Of a DNA stretch of 64,000 bases, positions 24,599 to 33,632 are shown one piece after another. A program made the position numbers and the translations under genes. Numbering within the stretch: position 1 is the first letter of the stretch; the number at the start of each line of letters is the position of its first letter. The notes under the pieces were generated by a model. It saw only the letters and a program-made list of their open reading frames with translations, was not told the origin of the DNA and did not search any database. This stretch comes from Streptomyces sp. NRRL S-350 (GTDB lineage Bacteria > Actinomycetota > Actinomycetes > Streptomycetales > Streptomycetaceae), in assembly GCF_000719705.1 (NCBI RefSeq), contig NZ_JOHO01000028.1:1-64000 (forward strand). Direction: 5' to 3'.

Positions 24599-26374
24599 TC
24601 ACCGGCGCGCGTGGTCGCGGAAGCCGCGGCCGGTCTTGCGGCCCAGGCAGCCCGCCGCGACCAGGTGCTCCAGCAGCGGCGCGGCGGCCAGGCCGGGCTC
24701 CCGGAACTCCTGGTGCAGGACCTGCTCGATGGTCAGCGAGACGTCCAGGCCGACCACGTCCAGCAGCTCGAACGGGCCCATCGGGTAGCCGCAGCCGAGC
24801 TTCATCGCGGTGTCGATGTCGTCCACCGTCGCGTAGTGCTCCTGCAGCATCCGCACGGCGTCGTTCAGGTACGGGAAGAGCAGCGCGTTGACGATGAAGC
24901 CGGCCCGGTCGCCGCACTCCACCGGGTGCTTGCGGACCTCGGCGGTCAGCTCCAGGACGGTCGCGGTGACGTCCGGCGCGGTCAGCACGGTGGAGACCAC
25001 CTCGACCAGCTTCATGGCCGGCGCCGGGTTGAAGAAGTGCATGCCGATCACGTCCTGCGGCCGCGAGGTGGCGGTCGCACAGCTGATCACCGGCAGCGAG
25101 GAGGTGGTGGTGGCGAGCACCGCACCGGGCTTGACGACCTTGTCCAGGGTGGCGAACAGCTCCCGCTTGACCGCCAGGTCCTCGGCGACGGCCTCGACCA
25201 CCAGGTCGGCCTCGGCCAGTTCGGCGTACTGGCCGACCGGGGTGGTCAGCGCCAGCGCGGTGTCCCGCTGCTCGGCGGACATCCGGCCCTTGGCGACCGA
25301 GCGGTCCAGGGACCTCGCCAGCTGCGCCTTCGCGCGGTCGGCCTTCTCCTGGCTGCGCGCGGCGAGCAGCACCGGGTACCCGGCCTTGACGAACACCTCG
25401 GCGATGCCGGTGGCCATCGTGCCCGAGCCGCAGACGCCGACGGTGCGGACCTCGCGGCCCGGCACCTTCGGCACCGCCGGGCCGGTGGCCGCGTCCACGG
25501 CCCGGGACGAACCCGGCGCCTCGTAGGTGTAGAAGCCGCGGCCGCTCTTGCGGCCCAGCAGCCCGGCCGCGACCAGCTGGCCGAGGATCGGGGCGGGGGC
25601 GTGCAGGCGGTCCCTGGACTGCTCGTACATCGCCTCCAGGACGGTGCGCGCGGTGTCGACGCCGATCAGGTCGAGCAGCGCCAGCGGGCCCATCGGCAGG
25701 CCGCAGCCGAGCCGCATCGCGGCGTCGATGTCCTCCCGCGAGGCGTACTTGGACTCGTACATCGCGGCGGCCTGGTTCAGGTACGCGAACAGCAGGCCGT
25801 TCACCACGAAGCCGGCCCGGTCGCCGGCTGCCACCGGCTCCTTGCCGAGGTCCCGGGCGAAGGCGGCGGCGTCCTCGGCGGTCTGCGGGGAGGTCAGCAC
25901 GGTGCGGACCACCTCGACCAGCTTCATGGTGTGCACCGGGTTGAAGAAGTGCAGGCCCAGCACCCGTTCCGGGCGGGCGGTCGCGGCGGCGATCCTGGTC
26001 ACCGAGAGCGCGGTGGTGCCGGTGGCCAGCACGGTGGCCTCCGGGCAGATCCGGTCCAGCTCGGCGAAGACCTCCCGCTTGAGCTCCAGCTGCTCGGGCA
26101 CCTCCTCGATCACCAGGTCCGCGGCGGCGGCGGCCGCGAGCTCGTGCCCGACCGCGATCCGGGCCAGCAGCCCGGTGCGCTCCTCGGCGGTGAGCCGCTC
26201 CCGGTCGACCGCGTGCGCGGTGGCCTCCTCGATCCGGGCCAGCGCCCGGGCGGCGGAGTCCGCGGTCGCTTCGATGCCGATCACCCGGCGGCCGCTCTTG
26301 GCGACCGCCACCGCGACACCGGCACCCATCGTGCCGAGGCCGACGACGGCGACAGTGGGGAAGGGACGCTCCAT
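24599..26374 (-). CDS. Tandem-duplicated 3-hydroxyacyl-CoA (3-hydroxybutyryl-CoA) dehydrogenase
   Basis: This 591-residue protein consists of two complete dehydrogenase halves. The first (about 1-290) has VVGLGTMGAGVAVAVAKSG, HFFNPVHTMKLVEVV and GRKSGRGFYTYE; the second (about 310-591) has GVCGSGTMATGIAEVF, HFFNPAPAMKLVEVV and GRKTGRGF. Each half keeps the NAD-binding loop and the catalytic His of HFFNP, so both look active. It would interconvert acetoacetyl-CoA and 3-hydroxybutyryl-CoA, feeding crotonyl-CoA to Ccr. A 14-bp palindrome lies about 370 bases upstream. Confidence 0.92.
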   Translation of the reverse strand: MERPFPTVAVVGLGTMGAGVAVAVAKSGRRVIGIEATADSAARALARIEEATAHAVDRERLTAEERTGLLARIAVGHELAAAAAADLVIEEVPEQLELKREVFAELDRICPEATVLATGTTALSVTRIAAATARPERVLGLHFFNPVHTMKLVEVVRTVLTSPQTAEDAAAFARDLGKEPVAAGDRAGFVVNGLLFAYLNQAAAMYESKYASREDIDAAMRLGCGLPMGPLALLDLIGVDTARTVLEAMYEQSRDRLHAPAPILGQLVAAGLLGRKSGRGFYTYEAPGSSRAVDAATGPAVPKVPGREVRTVGVCGSGTMATGIAEVFVKAGYPVLLAARSQEKADRAKAQLARSLDRSVAKGRMSAEQRDTALALTTPVGQYAELAEADLVVEAVAEDLAVKRELFATLDKVVKPGAVLATTTSSLPVISCATATSRPQDVIGMHFFNPAPAMKLVEVVSTVLTAPDVTATVLELTAEVRKHPVECGDRAGFIVNALLFPYLNDAVRMLQEHYATVDDIDTAMKLGCGYPMGPFELLDVVGLDVSLTIEQVLHQEFREPGLAAAPLLEHLVAAGCLGRKTGRGFRDHARR

Positions 26375-26728
26375 CTGTCCTGACTCCTAGTCATGAAGGG
26401 CCCGCGCGTGCTCCGGCGGGCGCACCGCCGCGCCCGTACGCCGGGGGCGGCCGCCGCCGGAGGAGGGTTCACGCGCGGGGGCTGGGGAGATGACGGGTGC
26501 CGGCAGACCCGGGCAGCGGCCGGTCCGCTCCGGCCGAACTGCGGGGTGTGCCGTGGTGCTCAGGCGCTCGAAGGTGAAGGAAGCGGCGCTGATACGAGGA
26601 GAGAGCCGGCCGGCCGCGGTTCGCGGCACCAGCCGGTGGAAGCGCACCGCGCGAGCGCCGCAGAGACGGCGACCGCGGCCTCCCGCCGGTGCGGCTCCCG
26701 AAGCCCGGCGGTGGTGCGTCCGGCCACT

Positions 26729-26751
26729 GTAGCGAAGCTACTCGCGAGTAG
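26729..26751. promoter_or_regulatory. TetR-type palindrome CTACTCGCGAGTAG
   Basis: A perfect 14-bp palindrome (26738-26751) partly overlaps a second inverted repeat GTAGC-GAA-GCTAC (26729-26741). Read toward the hydroxybutyryl-CoA dehydrogenase gene, a TACAGT (-10-like) follows directly. The form TACTCGCGAGTA is typical of TetR-family operators of lipid metabolism. The rest of 26375-26940, between divergent genes, shows no credible gene. Confidence 0.55.
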
Positions 26752-26940
26752 GAAGGGGTCGTGGGCGGAAAACCGCGGGCGGATGACGGTTCGAGGTCGG
26801 GGTGGCCGTTCGCCGCCGTGATCGACGGGGGGTGGCCGACGCCCGCGCCGCCCCGAACGGGTGAACGGATGGACGGACTTCCGTCCGGACCACCCGATAG
26901 GGGAGTTACCCGGGCCCAACCGGCGGGGCAGCATGGGGAC

Positions 26941-28404
26941 ATGACCATCGGACCCGCTCCAGGCCCCGCCGCCCCAGGCCCCGACCGGCCGTCCGGCCCC
27001 GCCGAGCCGGACGAGGCCGGCGCGCCCGCGGCCGCCGTCGCGCTGCCCCCGCGCGCCGAGCGGGCCGCGCGCGCCGACGAGGCCGTCGACCGACTGCGCA
27101 CCGCCGCCGTCGAGGCGGTGGCCGTCACCTGGGTGGACAACGCGGGCATCGCCCGGGTCAAGGCCGTGCCGCTCGCGGCCCTGGCGCACGCCGCGCAGTG
27201 GGGAGTCGGCACCGCGCCCTGCTTCGACGTGTTCCTCGCCGACGACGCGATCACCACCAGCCCCGTCATCGGCGGCCCCACCGGGGACCTACGGCTCTAC
27301 CCCGACCTCGACCGGGTCGTCCCGCTCGCCGCCCAGCCCGGCTGGGCGTGGGCCCCGGGGGACAGGTACACCCAGGGCGGCGCCCCGCACCCCGGCTGCC
27401 AGCGGCTGTTCGCCCGCCGGATGGAGGCCGCCGCGGCCGGGCGCGGGTTGAGCCTGAAGGCCGGCATCGAGGTCGAGTGGGTGGTCGCCCTCGCCGGCTC
27501 CCCGCAGGAGGAGCCGCGGTACCCGACGCACGGCCCGGCGTACGGGATGCACCGGCTCACCGACCTCTCCGACTACCTGCGGGACGTCCTGCGCGCCCTC
27601 GGCGAGCAGGGGCTCGGCGTGCTGCAGATCCACCCCGAGTACTCCCCGGGCCAGTTCGAGGTCTCCGTCGCCCCCGAGGGGCCGGTCGGCGCCGCGGACA
27701 CCTCCGTCCTGGTCCGGCACACCATCCGGGCCGTCTCCGCCCGGCACGGCCTGCGGGCCTCCTTCGCGCCGCTGGTCGAGGCGGGCGCGGTCGGCAACGG
27801 CGGCCACCTGCACCTCAGCCTCTGGCGGGACGGGCGCAACCTCGGCCACGGCGGCCCCGGGCCGCACGGCCTCACGGCCGAGGCCGAGGGCTTCCTCGCC
27901 GGCGTCCTCGACGCCCTGCCCGAGCTGCTGGTCCTGGGCTGCTCCAGCCCGGCCGGGTACCTGCGGCTGGTGCCCTCGCACTGGGCCGGCGCCTACCAGT
28001 GCTGGGGCCTGGAGAACCGGGAGGCCGCGCTGCGCCTGGTGACCGGCTCCACCGGGGAGCGGGCCGCCGCCGCCAACGCCGAGGTCAAGTGCTTCGATGC
28101 GAGCGCCAACCCCTATCTGGCGGTCGGCGCGGTGATCGCGGCCGGCCTCGCCGGGCTGGACCAACGCCTGGCACTGCCACCGGAGTTCACCGGCGACCCG
28201 GCCGCCGCAGAGCCCGGCACGGTGCCCCGGCTGCCGGAGGGCCCGGCCGGCGCGCTGGCCGCGTACGAGCGCTCGGCGGTGCTGCGCGAGGCACTCGGCG
28301 AGCCGCTCTACCAGGCGGTGCTCGCGGTGCGCCGGGCGGAGGGCGAGCAGTACGCCGCCGCCACGTCCGAGGAGTCGGTCGCGGCGACGCGCTGGCGGTA
28401 CTGA
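26941..28404 (+). CDS. Glutamine synthetase-family ligase (glutamylpolyamine/amine synthetase-like)
   Basis: This 487-residue ATP-dependent ligase has the glutamine synthetase catalytic core: GNGGHLHLSLW (ATP/metal site), PSHWAGAYQCWGLENREAAL and VKCFDASANPYLAVGAVIAA. The N-terminal 35 residues are Pro/Ala-rich. It is divergent from true GlnA and probably joins glutamate to an amine, as GlnA3/GlnA4-type proteins of streptomycetes do. ATG 26941 follows GGGGAC; in-frame starts at 26761 and 26869 are possible. An amidohydrolase gene follows after three bases. Confidence 0.87.
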   Translation: MTIGPAPGPAAPGPDRPSGPAEPDEAGAPAAAVALPPRAERAARADEAVDRLRTAAVEAVAVTWVDNAGIARVKAVPLAALAHAAQWGVGTAPCFDVFLADDAITTSPVIGGPTGDLRLYPDLDRVVPLAAQPGWAWAPGDRYTQGGAPHPGCQRLFARRMEAAAAGRGLSLKAGIEVEWVVALAGSPQEEPRYPTHGPAYGMHRLTDLSDYLRDVLRALGEQGLGVLQIHPEYSPGQFEVSVAPEGPVGAADTSVLVRHTIRAVSARHGLRASFAPLVEAGAVGNGGHLHLSLWRDGRNLGHGGPGPHGLTAEAEGFLAGVLDALPELLVLGCSSPAGYLRLVPSHWAGAYQCWGLENREAALRLVTGSTGERAAAANAEVKCFDASANPYLAVGAVIAAGLAGLDQRLALPPEFTGDPAAAEPGTVPRLPEGPAGALAAYERSAVLREALGEPLYQAVLAVRRAEGEQYAAATSEESVAATRWRY

Positions 28405-28407
28405 CCG

Positions 28408-29544
28408 GTGGCCCCGCCGCGGCTCGCAGCACCGGAAGGGGAGCCCGCGCTGATCGACCACCACTGCCACAGCGTGGTGGCGGCCGACCTCGCCGACGAC
28501 GCCCTGGCCGGGCTGCTCACCGAGTCGGACCGCCCGCCCGCGCCCGGCTGTTCGCCCTTCGACAGCGCGCTCGGCCTGGCCGTGCGGCGCTGGTGCCCAC
28601 CGGTGCTCGGTCTGCCGGCGCACGCCCCTGCGGCCGACTACCTGGCCCGCCGCCGCGAGGTGGGCGCGGCCGAGGCCACCCGCCGGCTGCTCGCCGCGGC
28701 CGGCTTGGACACCTGCCTGGTCGACACCGGACTGGGCACCGCGGCGGGCCTGCCGCTGATGCCGCTCGGCGAACTCGCCGAGGCCGCCGGGGCGTCGGTG
28801 CGCGAGGTGGTCCGGCTGGAGTCGGTCGCCGAGACGGTGGCGGCCGGCGCCGAGGACTGGCCCCGGGCCGTCGCCGAGGCGCTCGCGGCGGCCGCCGGCC
28901 GGGCCGTCGCGGTCAAGTCGGTGCTCGCCTACCGGCGAGGCCTGGCCGCCCCGGCCGAGCGGCCCGCCCGGGCGGCCGTGGTGGCCGCGGCCGGCGCCCG
29001 GCTGCGCGGCGGGCACGACCGGCTGACGGATCCGGTCCTGCTGCACCACCTGCTCTGGACGGCCGTGGACGTCTGCGCCGAGCTGGGCCTGCCGCTCCAG
29101 CTCCACACCGGCTTCGGTGATCCGGACCTCACGCTGCACCGGGCCGACCCGTCCCTGCTGACGGACTTCGTGCGCGCCGCCGAGCCCAGCGGCGTCCCGC
29201 TGGTGCTGCTGCACTGCTACCCGTACCACCGGCAAGCCGCCTGGCTGGCCCAGGCCTTCCCGACGGTGTACACCGATCTCGGGCTGACGGCCTCCTACAC
29301 CGGCCCGCGGGTGGCGGCGGTCCTGGGCGAGATGCTGGAGCTGGCGCCGTTCGGAAAATTGCTGTTCTCCACGGACGCCTACGGCCTACCCGAACTTTTC
29401 TTGGTGGGCACCTGTCAGTTCCGGTACGGACTGGGCGCGTTGTCGGCGCGCTGGCAGGCCGACGGCGCGTGTTCCGCGAGCGATGCCCAGCGGCTGGCGC
29501 GCCTGGTCTCCGCCGACAATGCGCGTCTGCTGTACGCCTTGTAG
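28408..29544 (+). CDS. Amidohydrolase partner of the glutamine synthetase-like ligase
   Basis: This 378-residue TIM-barrel hydrolase begins with GTG, three bases after the ligase stop. It has the metal-binding LIDHHCH near the N-terminus, LQLHTGFGDPD, LLHCYPYHRQ and FSTDAYGLPE with the final Asp, in the amidohydrolase-2 order. In fungal FluG these two domains are one polypeptide in the opposite order. The pair probably handles a gamma-glutamyl or amide compound; the substrate cannot be read from sequence. Confidence 0.82.
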   Translation: MAPPRLAAPEGEPALIDHHCHSVVAADLADDALAGLLTESDRPPAPGCSPFDSALGLAVRRWCPPVLGLPAHAPAADYLARRREVGAAEATRRLLAAAGLDTCLVDTGLGTAAGLPLMPLGELAEAAGASVREVVRLESVAETVAAGAEDWPRAVAEALAAAAGRAVAVKSVLAYRRGLAAPAERPARAAVVAAAGARLRGGHDRLTDPVLLHHLLWTAVDVCAELGLPLQLHTGFGDPDLTLHRADPSLLTDFVRAAEPSGVPLVLLHCYPYHRQAAWLAQAFPTVYTDLGLTASYTGPRVAAVLGEMLELAPFGKLLFSTDAYGLPELFLVGTCQFRYGLGALSARWQADGACSASDAQRLARLVSADNARLLYAL

Positions 29545-29640
29545 CAGTGCGGCGACGGGCATCGTGGCTGCGCCGGAGGGGTGTGTGCCGGGTGCGGGCC
29601 GAGTCGGTGGCCAGGTGTGCGAAGTGTGCGGTGGCTCGTC

Positions 29641-29800
29641 GGCGAACCGACACTTTTTAACACTCTTGAACCTGTTTCCCTTGTTGACCTGCGGACTTTC
29701 GACCTCCGTTGTTGGACTAGATGTGACGATCAGATGTCTGCCCCTTGCGCTTATAAGCAAATATTCATTAGCGTCCGGGTCATTCCCGGTGCATCTGCCA
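29641..29800 (+). promoter_or_regulatory. AT-rich regulatory region of the protease gene
   Basis: The gap 29545-29841 holds no gene; about 160 bases of it are near 46% GC by eye against over 70% around it. It contains CTTTTTAACACTCTTGAACC, TTGTTGACC and the palindrome GCTTATAAGC (29749-29758). I cannot pick one promoter with confidence. A good ribosome site, GGAGGG, precedes the protease ATG. Confidence 0.5.
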
Positions 29801-29841
29801 ACCGCAGCTGCCCGCATGACGACTCGGGAGGGCCAACCCCA

Positions 29842-31329
<1,488 letters not shown>

Positions 31330-31361
31330 CGCGCTGACCACGGCGACACCTGATCGCTGAG

Positions 31362-31394
31362 CCGGGGAGCGGGGCCACTGGTCCCGCTCCCCGG
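31362..31394 (+). terminator. Terminator of the protease gene
   Basis: A perfect 12-bp stem (31362-31373 with 31383-31394) with a 9-base loop lies 32 bases after the protease stop. Confidence 0.75.
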
Positions 31395-31485
31395 TCGCGT
31401 CTGAGTAGCCGTACTCAGGCCGCCGCCGCCCCCGCCGACCAGGATGGATCGGTACCCACCGGACCCACCCCAGGAGTCGATCGGC

Positions 31486-31833
31486 ATGGCCCAGACCGCT
31501 TCCGTCGAGCAGAGCGCCCCCGCCAGGCGCAACCGGATCGCACTCGCCCTCGGCGTGGGCCAACTGCTGTTCGCCGCACCGATGCTCGCCGCCGTGGTGA
31601 CCGGCGGCCTGGTGGCCGCGATGATGGGCCTCGCCGCCGGCGGCCCGGCCGTCGCGCTGCTGCCGCTCGCCGCGCTCCTCGCCGCGGGCCCCCTGCTCGG
31701 GTCGGGCCTCGCCGCCCTGATCGCCCGGGCGCAGGGGCTGTCCAAGGACATCGCGTTCCCGGTGAAGGCCTTCGGCCTGCTGCTCGGCACCGCGGTCGAG
31801 TACTTCGCCTGGATCCGCCCGGCCATCGGCTAG
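31486..31833 (+). CDS. Small membrane protein of unknown function
   Basis: This 115-residue protein begins MAQTASVEQS after a CAGGAG ribosome-site-like sequence about twelve bases upstream. Two long hydrophobic stretches (about 18-50 and 53-80) predict two or three helices, and a third moderately hydrophobic stretch runs from 91 to 110. No motif points to a function and I cannot name a family. It stands alone between the protease terminator and the convergent HipA-like gene. Confidence 0.6.
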   Translation: MAQTASVEQSAPARRNRIALALGVGQLLFAAPMLAAVVTGGLVAAMMGLAAGGPAVALLPLAALLAAGPLLGSGLAALIARAQGLSKDIAFPVKAFGLLLGTAVEYFAWIRPAIG

Positions 31834-31888
31834 CACCCGGCGAGTGACCGTCTGGCACCCGGCGGTCGACCGGCGCGCCGGCGACCGG

Positions 31889-32815
31889 CTAGCGACCGTC
31901 GACGTGCTCGGGTCCGTCGACGTGGTGCTCCCAGACCGTCTCCACCGACGGCTTGCCGTGCAGGTCGGGCACCTCCTGCAACCAGGCCGGCCGCCCGGCC
32001 CGGGTCCGGGCCGCCTGCCGGCGGTCGGCCTCACGGAGCTGCTCGGGCGTGGCGAAGCCCTCCGGCAGCCACTCCGAGGAGAGCACCGCCCGGGCCGCCA
32101 GGTGGGTGACGTACGCGTGCCGGACGGCGTCCACCGAGTCGAAGCCGGGCTCGTCCGCCAGCCACGCGTCCGGGACCAGCGCCAGCACCTCCTCCAGCAG
32201 CGGCACGGTGACCAGCGGGCCGAGTTCCTCGTCGGCCAGCCGGACGTCCGGGGCCGAGCCGCCGAGCGCGTGCGCGCTGAGGTCGTACCGCTTGCCGACC
32301 GCCGCCCCGGCCCCCGGCCAGCGGTGGTGGAAGATCAGCGCGGCGCCGTTGTCGATCAGCCAGAGCCGCTGGTGCCAGACCACCAGGTTGGGGTTGTGCA
32401 CGGTGCGGTCGACGTTGCCCGTGAGGGCGTCCAGCCAGACCACCCGGCCGGCCTCGGCGGAGCCCACCGGGATCATCCCCGGCCGGAAGTCCCGCGCCCC
32501 CGGCAGCAGGTCCATGCCGAGGTTGACGCCGGCGCTGGCCCTGAGCATGTCCTGGATCTCGGTGTCGGGCTCGTCCGCGGCGACGGCCGGGTCGAAGTCC
32601 ACCAGCCGCAGCTCCGGCACCCGCAGTCCCAGCCGCCGGGCCAGCTCGCCGACGATCACCTCGGCGATCAGCGCCTTGCGGCCCTGCGCGGCCCCGGTGA
32701 ACTTGACCACGTACGTTCCCAGGTCGTCCGTCTCCACCACGCCGGGCACCGAGCCGCCGGCCCGCAGCGGATCGACGTAGCGCACCGCAGTCACCAGATC
32801 GAGCACACCGGCCAC
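31889..32815 (-). CDS. HipA-like kinase, solitary
   Basis: This 308-residue protein resembles the HipA-family (HipA_2-type) kinases. Visible kinase features are the ATP-binding Lys38 in YVVKFTG, Glu52, the catalytic-loop block LDALTGNVDRTVHN (Asp129, Asp136, Asn141) and the metal-binding LIDNG (Asp155). HipA of E. coli phosphorylates glutamyl-tRNA synthetase and is held in check by HipB. No HipB-like helix-turn-helix gene adjoins it here, so it is probably not a classical toxin. Substrate unknown. Confidence 0.75.
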   Translation of the reverse strand: MAGVLDLVTAVRYVDPLRAGGSVPGVVETDDLGTYVVKFTGAAQGRKALIAEVIVGELARRLGLRVPELRLVDFDPAVAADEPDTEIQDMLRASAGVNLGMDLLPGARDFRPGMIPVGSAEAGRVVWLDALTGNVDRTVHNPNLVVWHQRLWLIDNGAALIFHHRWPGAGAAVGKRYDLSAHALGGSAPDVRLADEELGPLVTVPLLEEVLALVPDAWLADEPGFDSVDAVRHAYVTHLAARAVLSSEWLPEGFATPEQLREADRRQAARTRAGRPAWLQEVPDLHGKPSVETVWEHHVDGPEHVDGR

Positions 32816-32897
32816 CCTATCCCGCCGTGTCGCGGGCGTGACGCTGTGGTTGGCTTGCCGGTGAGATCGCTACCCGGCAGACGAGGAGAGCAAGGCC

Positions 32898-33338
32898 ATG
32901 GGACAGGTGCAGGCCACCACCGAGCGGGTCTACGACGCCGCCCCCGAGCGGGTGTACGAGGCGCTGGCCGACTACCAGGTGACCCGCCCGAAGCTGCTGC
33001 CCGCGCAGTACAGCGAGTACGAGGTCCGGGTCGGCGGCACCGGCGCGGGCACCCAGGTGCACTGGAGGCTGCAGGCCACCGAGAAGCGGGTGCGCGACTG
33101 CCTGTTCACCGTCTCGGCGCCGACGCCGGACCGGCTGGTCGAGAAGGACGCCAACTCCAGCATGGTGATCACCTGGACCGTCGCGGCCGTCGGCGAGGGC
33201 CGCTCCAAGGTGACGGTGACCGCCACCTGGCAGGGCGCGACCGGCATCGGCGGCTTCTTCGAGCGCACCTTCGCCCCGAAGGGCCTCAACCGGATCCACG
33301 ACCAGGTGCTGGCCAACCTGGCCGCCGAGGTCGGCTGA
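32898..33338 (+). CDS. SRPBCC-family protein
   Basis: This 146-residue protein shows the START/polyketide-cyclase-like hydrophobic-cavity fold: TTERVYDAAPERVYEALADY at the N-terminus, alternating beta strands (YEVRVGG, VHWRLQATEK, KVTVTATWQGA) and a long C-terminal helix (ERTFAPKGLNRIHDQVLANL). Such proteins bind lipids or small ligands or help stress responses. An AGGAGAG site precedes the ATG. It is divergent from the HipA-like gene across 80 bases. Ligand unknown. Confidence 0.8.
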   Translation: MGQVQATTERVYDAAPERVYEALADYQVTRPKLLPAQYSEYEVRVGGTGAGTQVHWRLQATEKRVRDCLFTVSAPTPDRLVEKDANSSMVITWTVAAVGEGRSKVTVTATWQGATGIGGFFERTFAPKGLNRIHDQVLANLAAEVG

Positions 33339-33370
33339 GGTCGGCTGAGGCCCCGCCGGGGTCCGCCCGG

Positions 33371-33409
33371 GCCGCCCGGATCGGCCGCCCGGATCGGCCG
33401 CCCGGATCG
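33371..33409. repeat. Three tandem copies of GCCGCCCGGATCG
   Basis: The 13-base unit is present three times without change, in the gap between the SRPBCC gene and the exopolysaccharide locus. Nearby GGTCGGCTGA is also doubled (from about 33330). Nothing else gene-like is visible in 33339-33632. Confidence 0.75.
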
Positions 33410-33619
33410 GTCGGCGGGGGTCGGCCGGCTGGGGTCGACCGGCGTCCGCCGAGGCGCCGTAATCCGCCGGCCGCGCGGTTCGGTCCCTTGGATCCATCGA
33501 TGTGCGTGAATCGCCCGGCGATTCGATTGGCTCGGCCACCCGTGCGAGCGGAAAGCCGTACGGGTGGCCGAACCGCCACCTGCGGGTGACGGGGGCCGTC
33601 CGGTACGGGGGAGCCACCC

Positions 33620-33625
33620 TAGGCT
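33620..33625 (+). promoter_or_regulatory. -10 element TAGGCT, leaderless start of the first glycosyltransferase
   Basis: TAGGCT ends seven bases before GTG 33633, so transcription would begin at or beside the start codon. No ribosome site is present at the right distance, which fits a leaderless transcript. No clear -35 was found. Confidence 0.4.
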
Positions 33626-33632
33626 CGCCGCC

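Noticed and set aside
27289-29235. A 648-codon minus-strand frame
   Set aside because: Antisense to the glutamine synthetase-like and amidohydrolase genes, with Gly/Gln/Arg-rich shadow composition.
31889-32815. A HipBA toxin-antitoxin module
   Set aside because: No HipB-like gene overlaps or adjoins; the neighbours are a small membrane protein and an SRPBCC protein.
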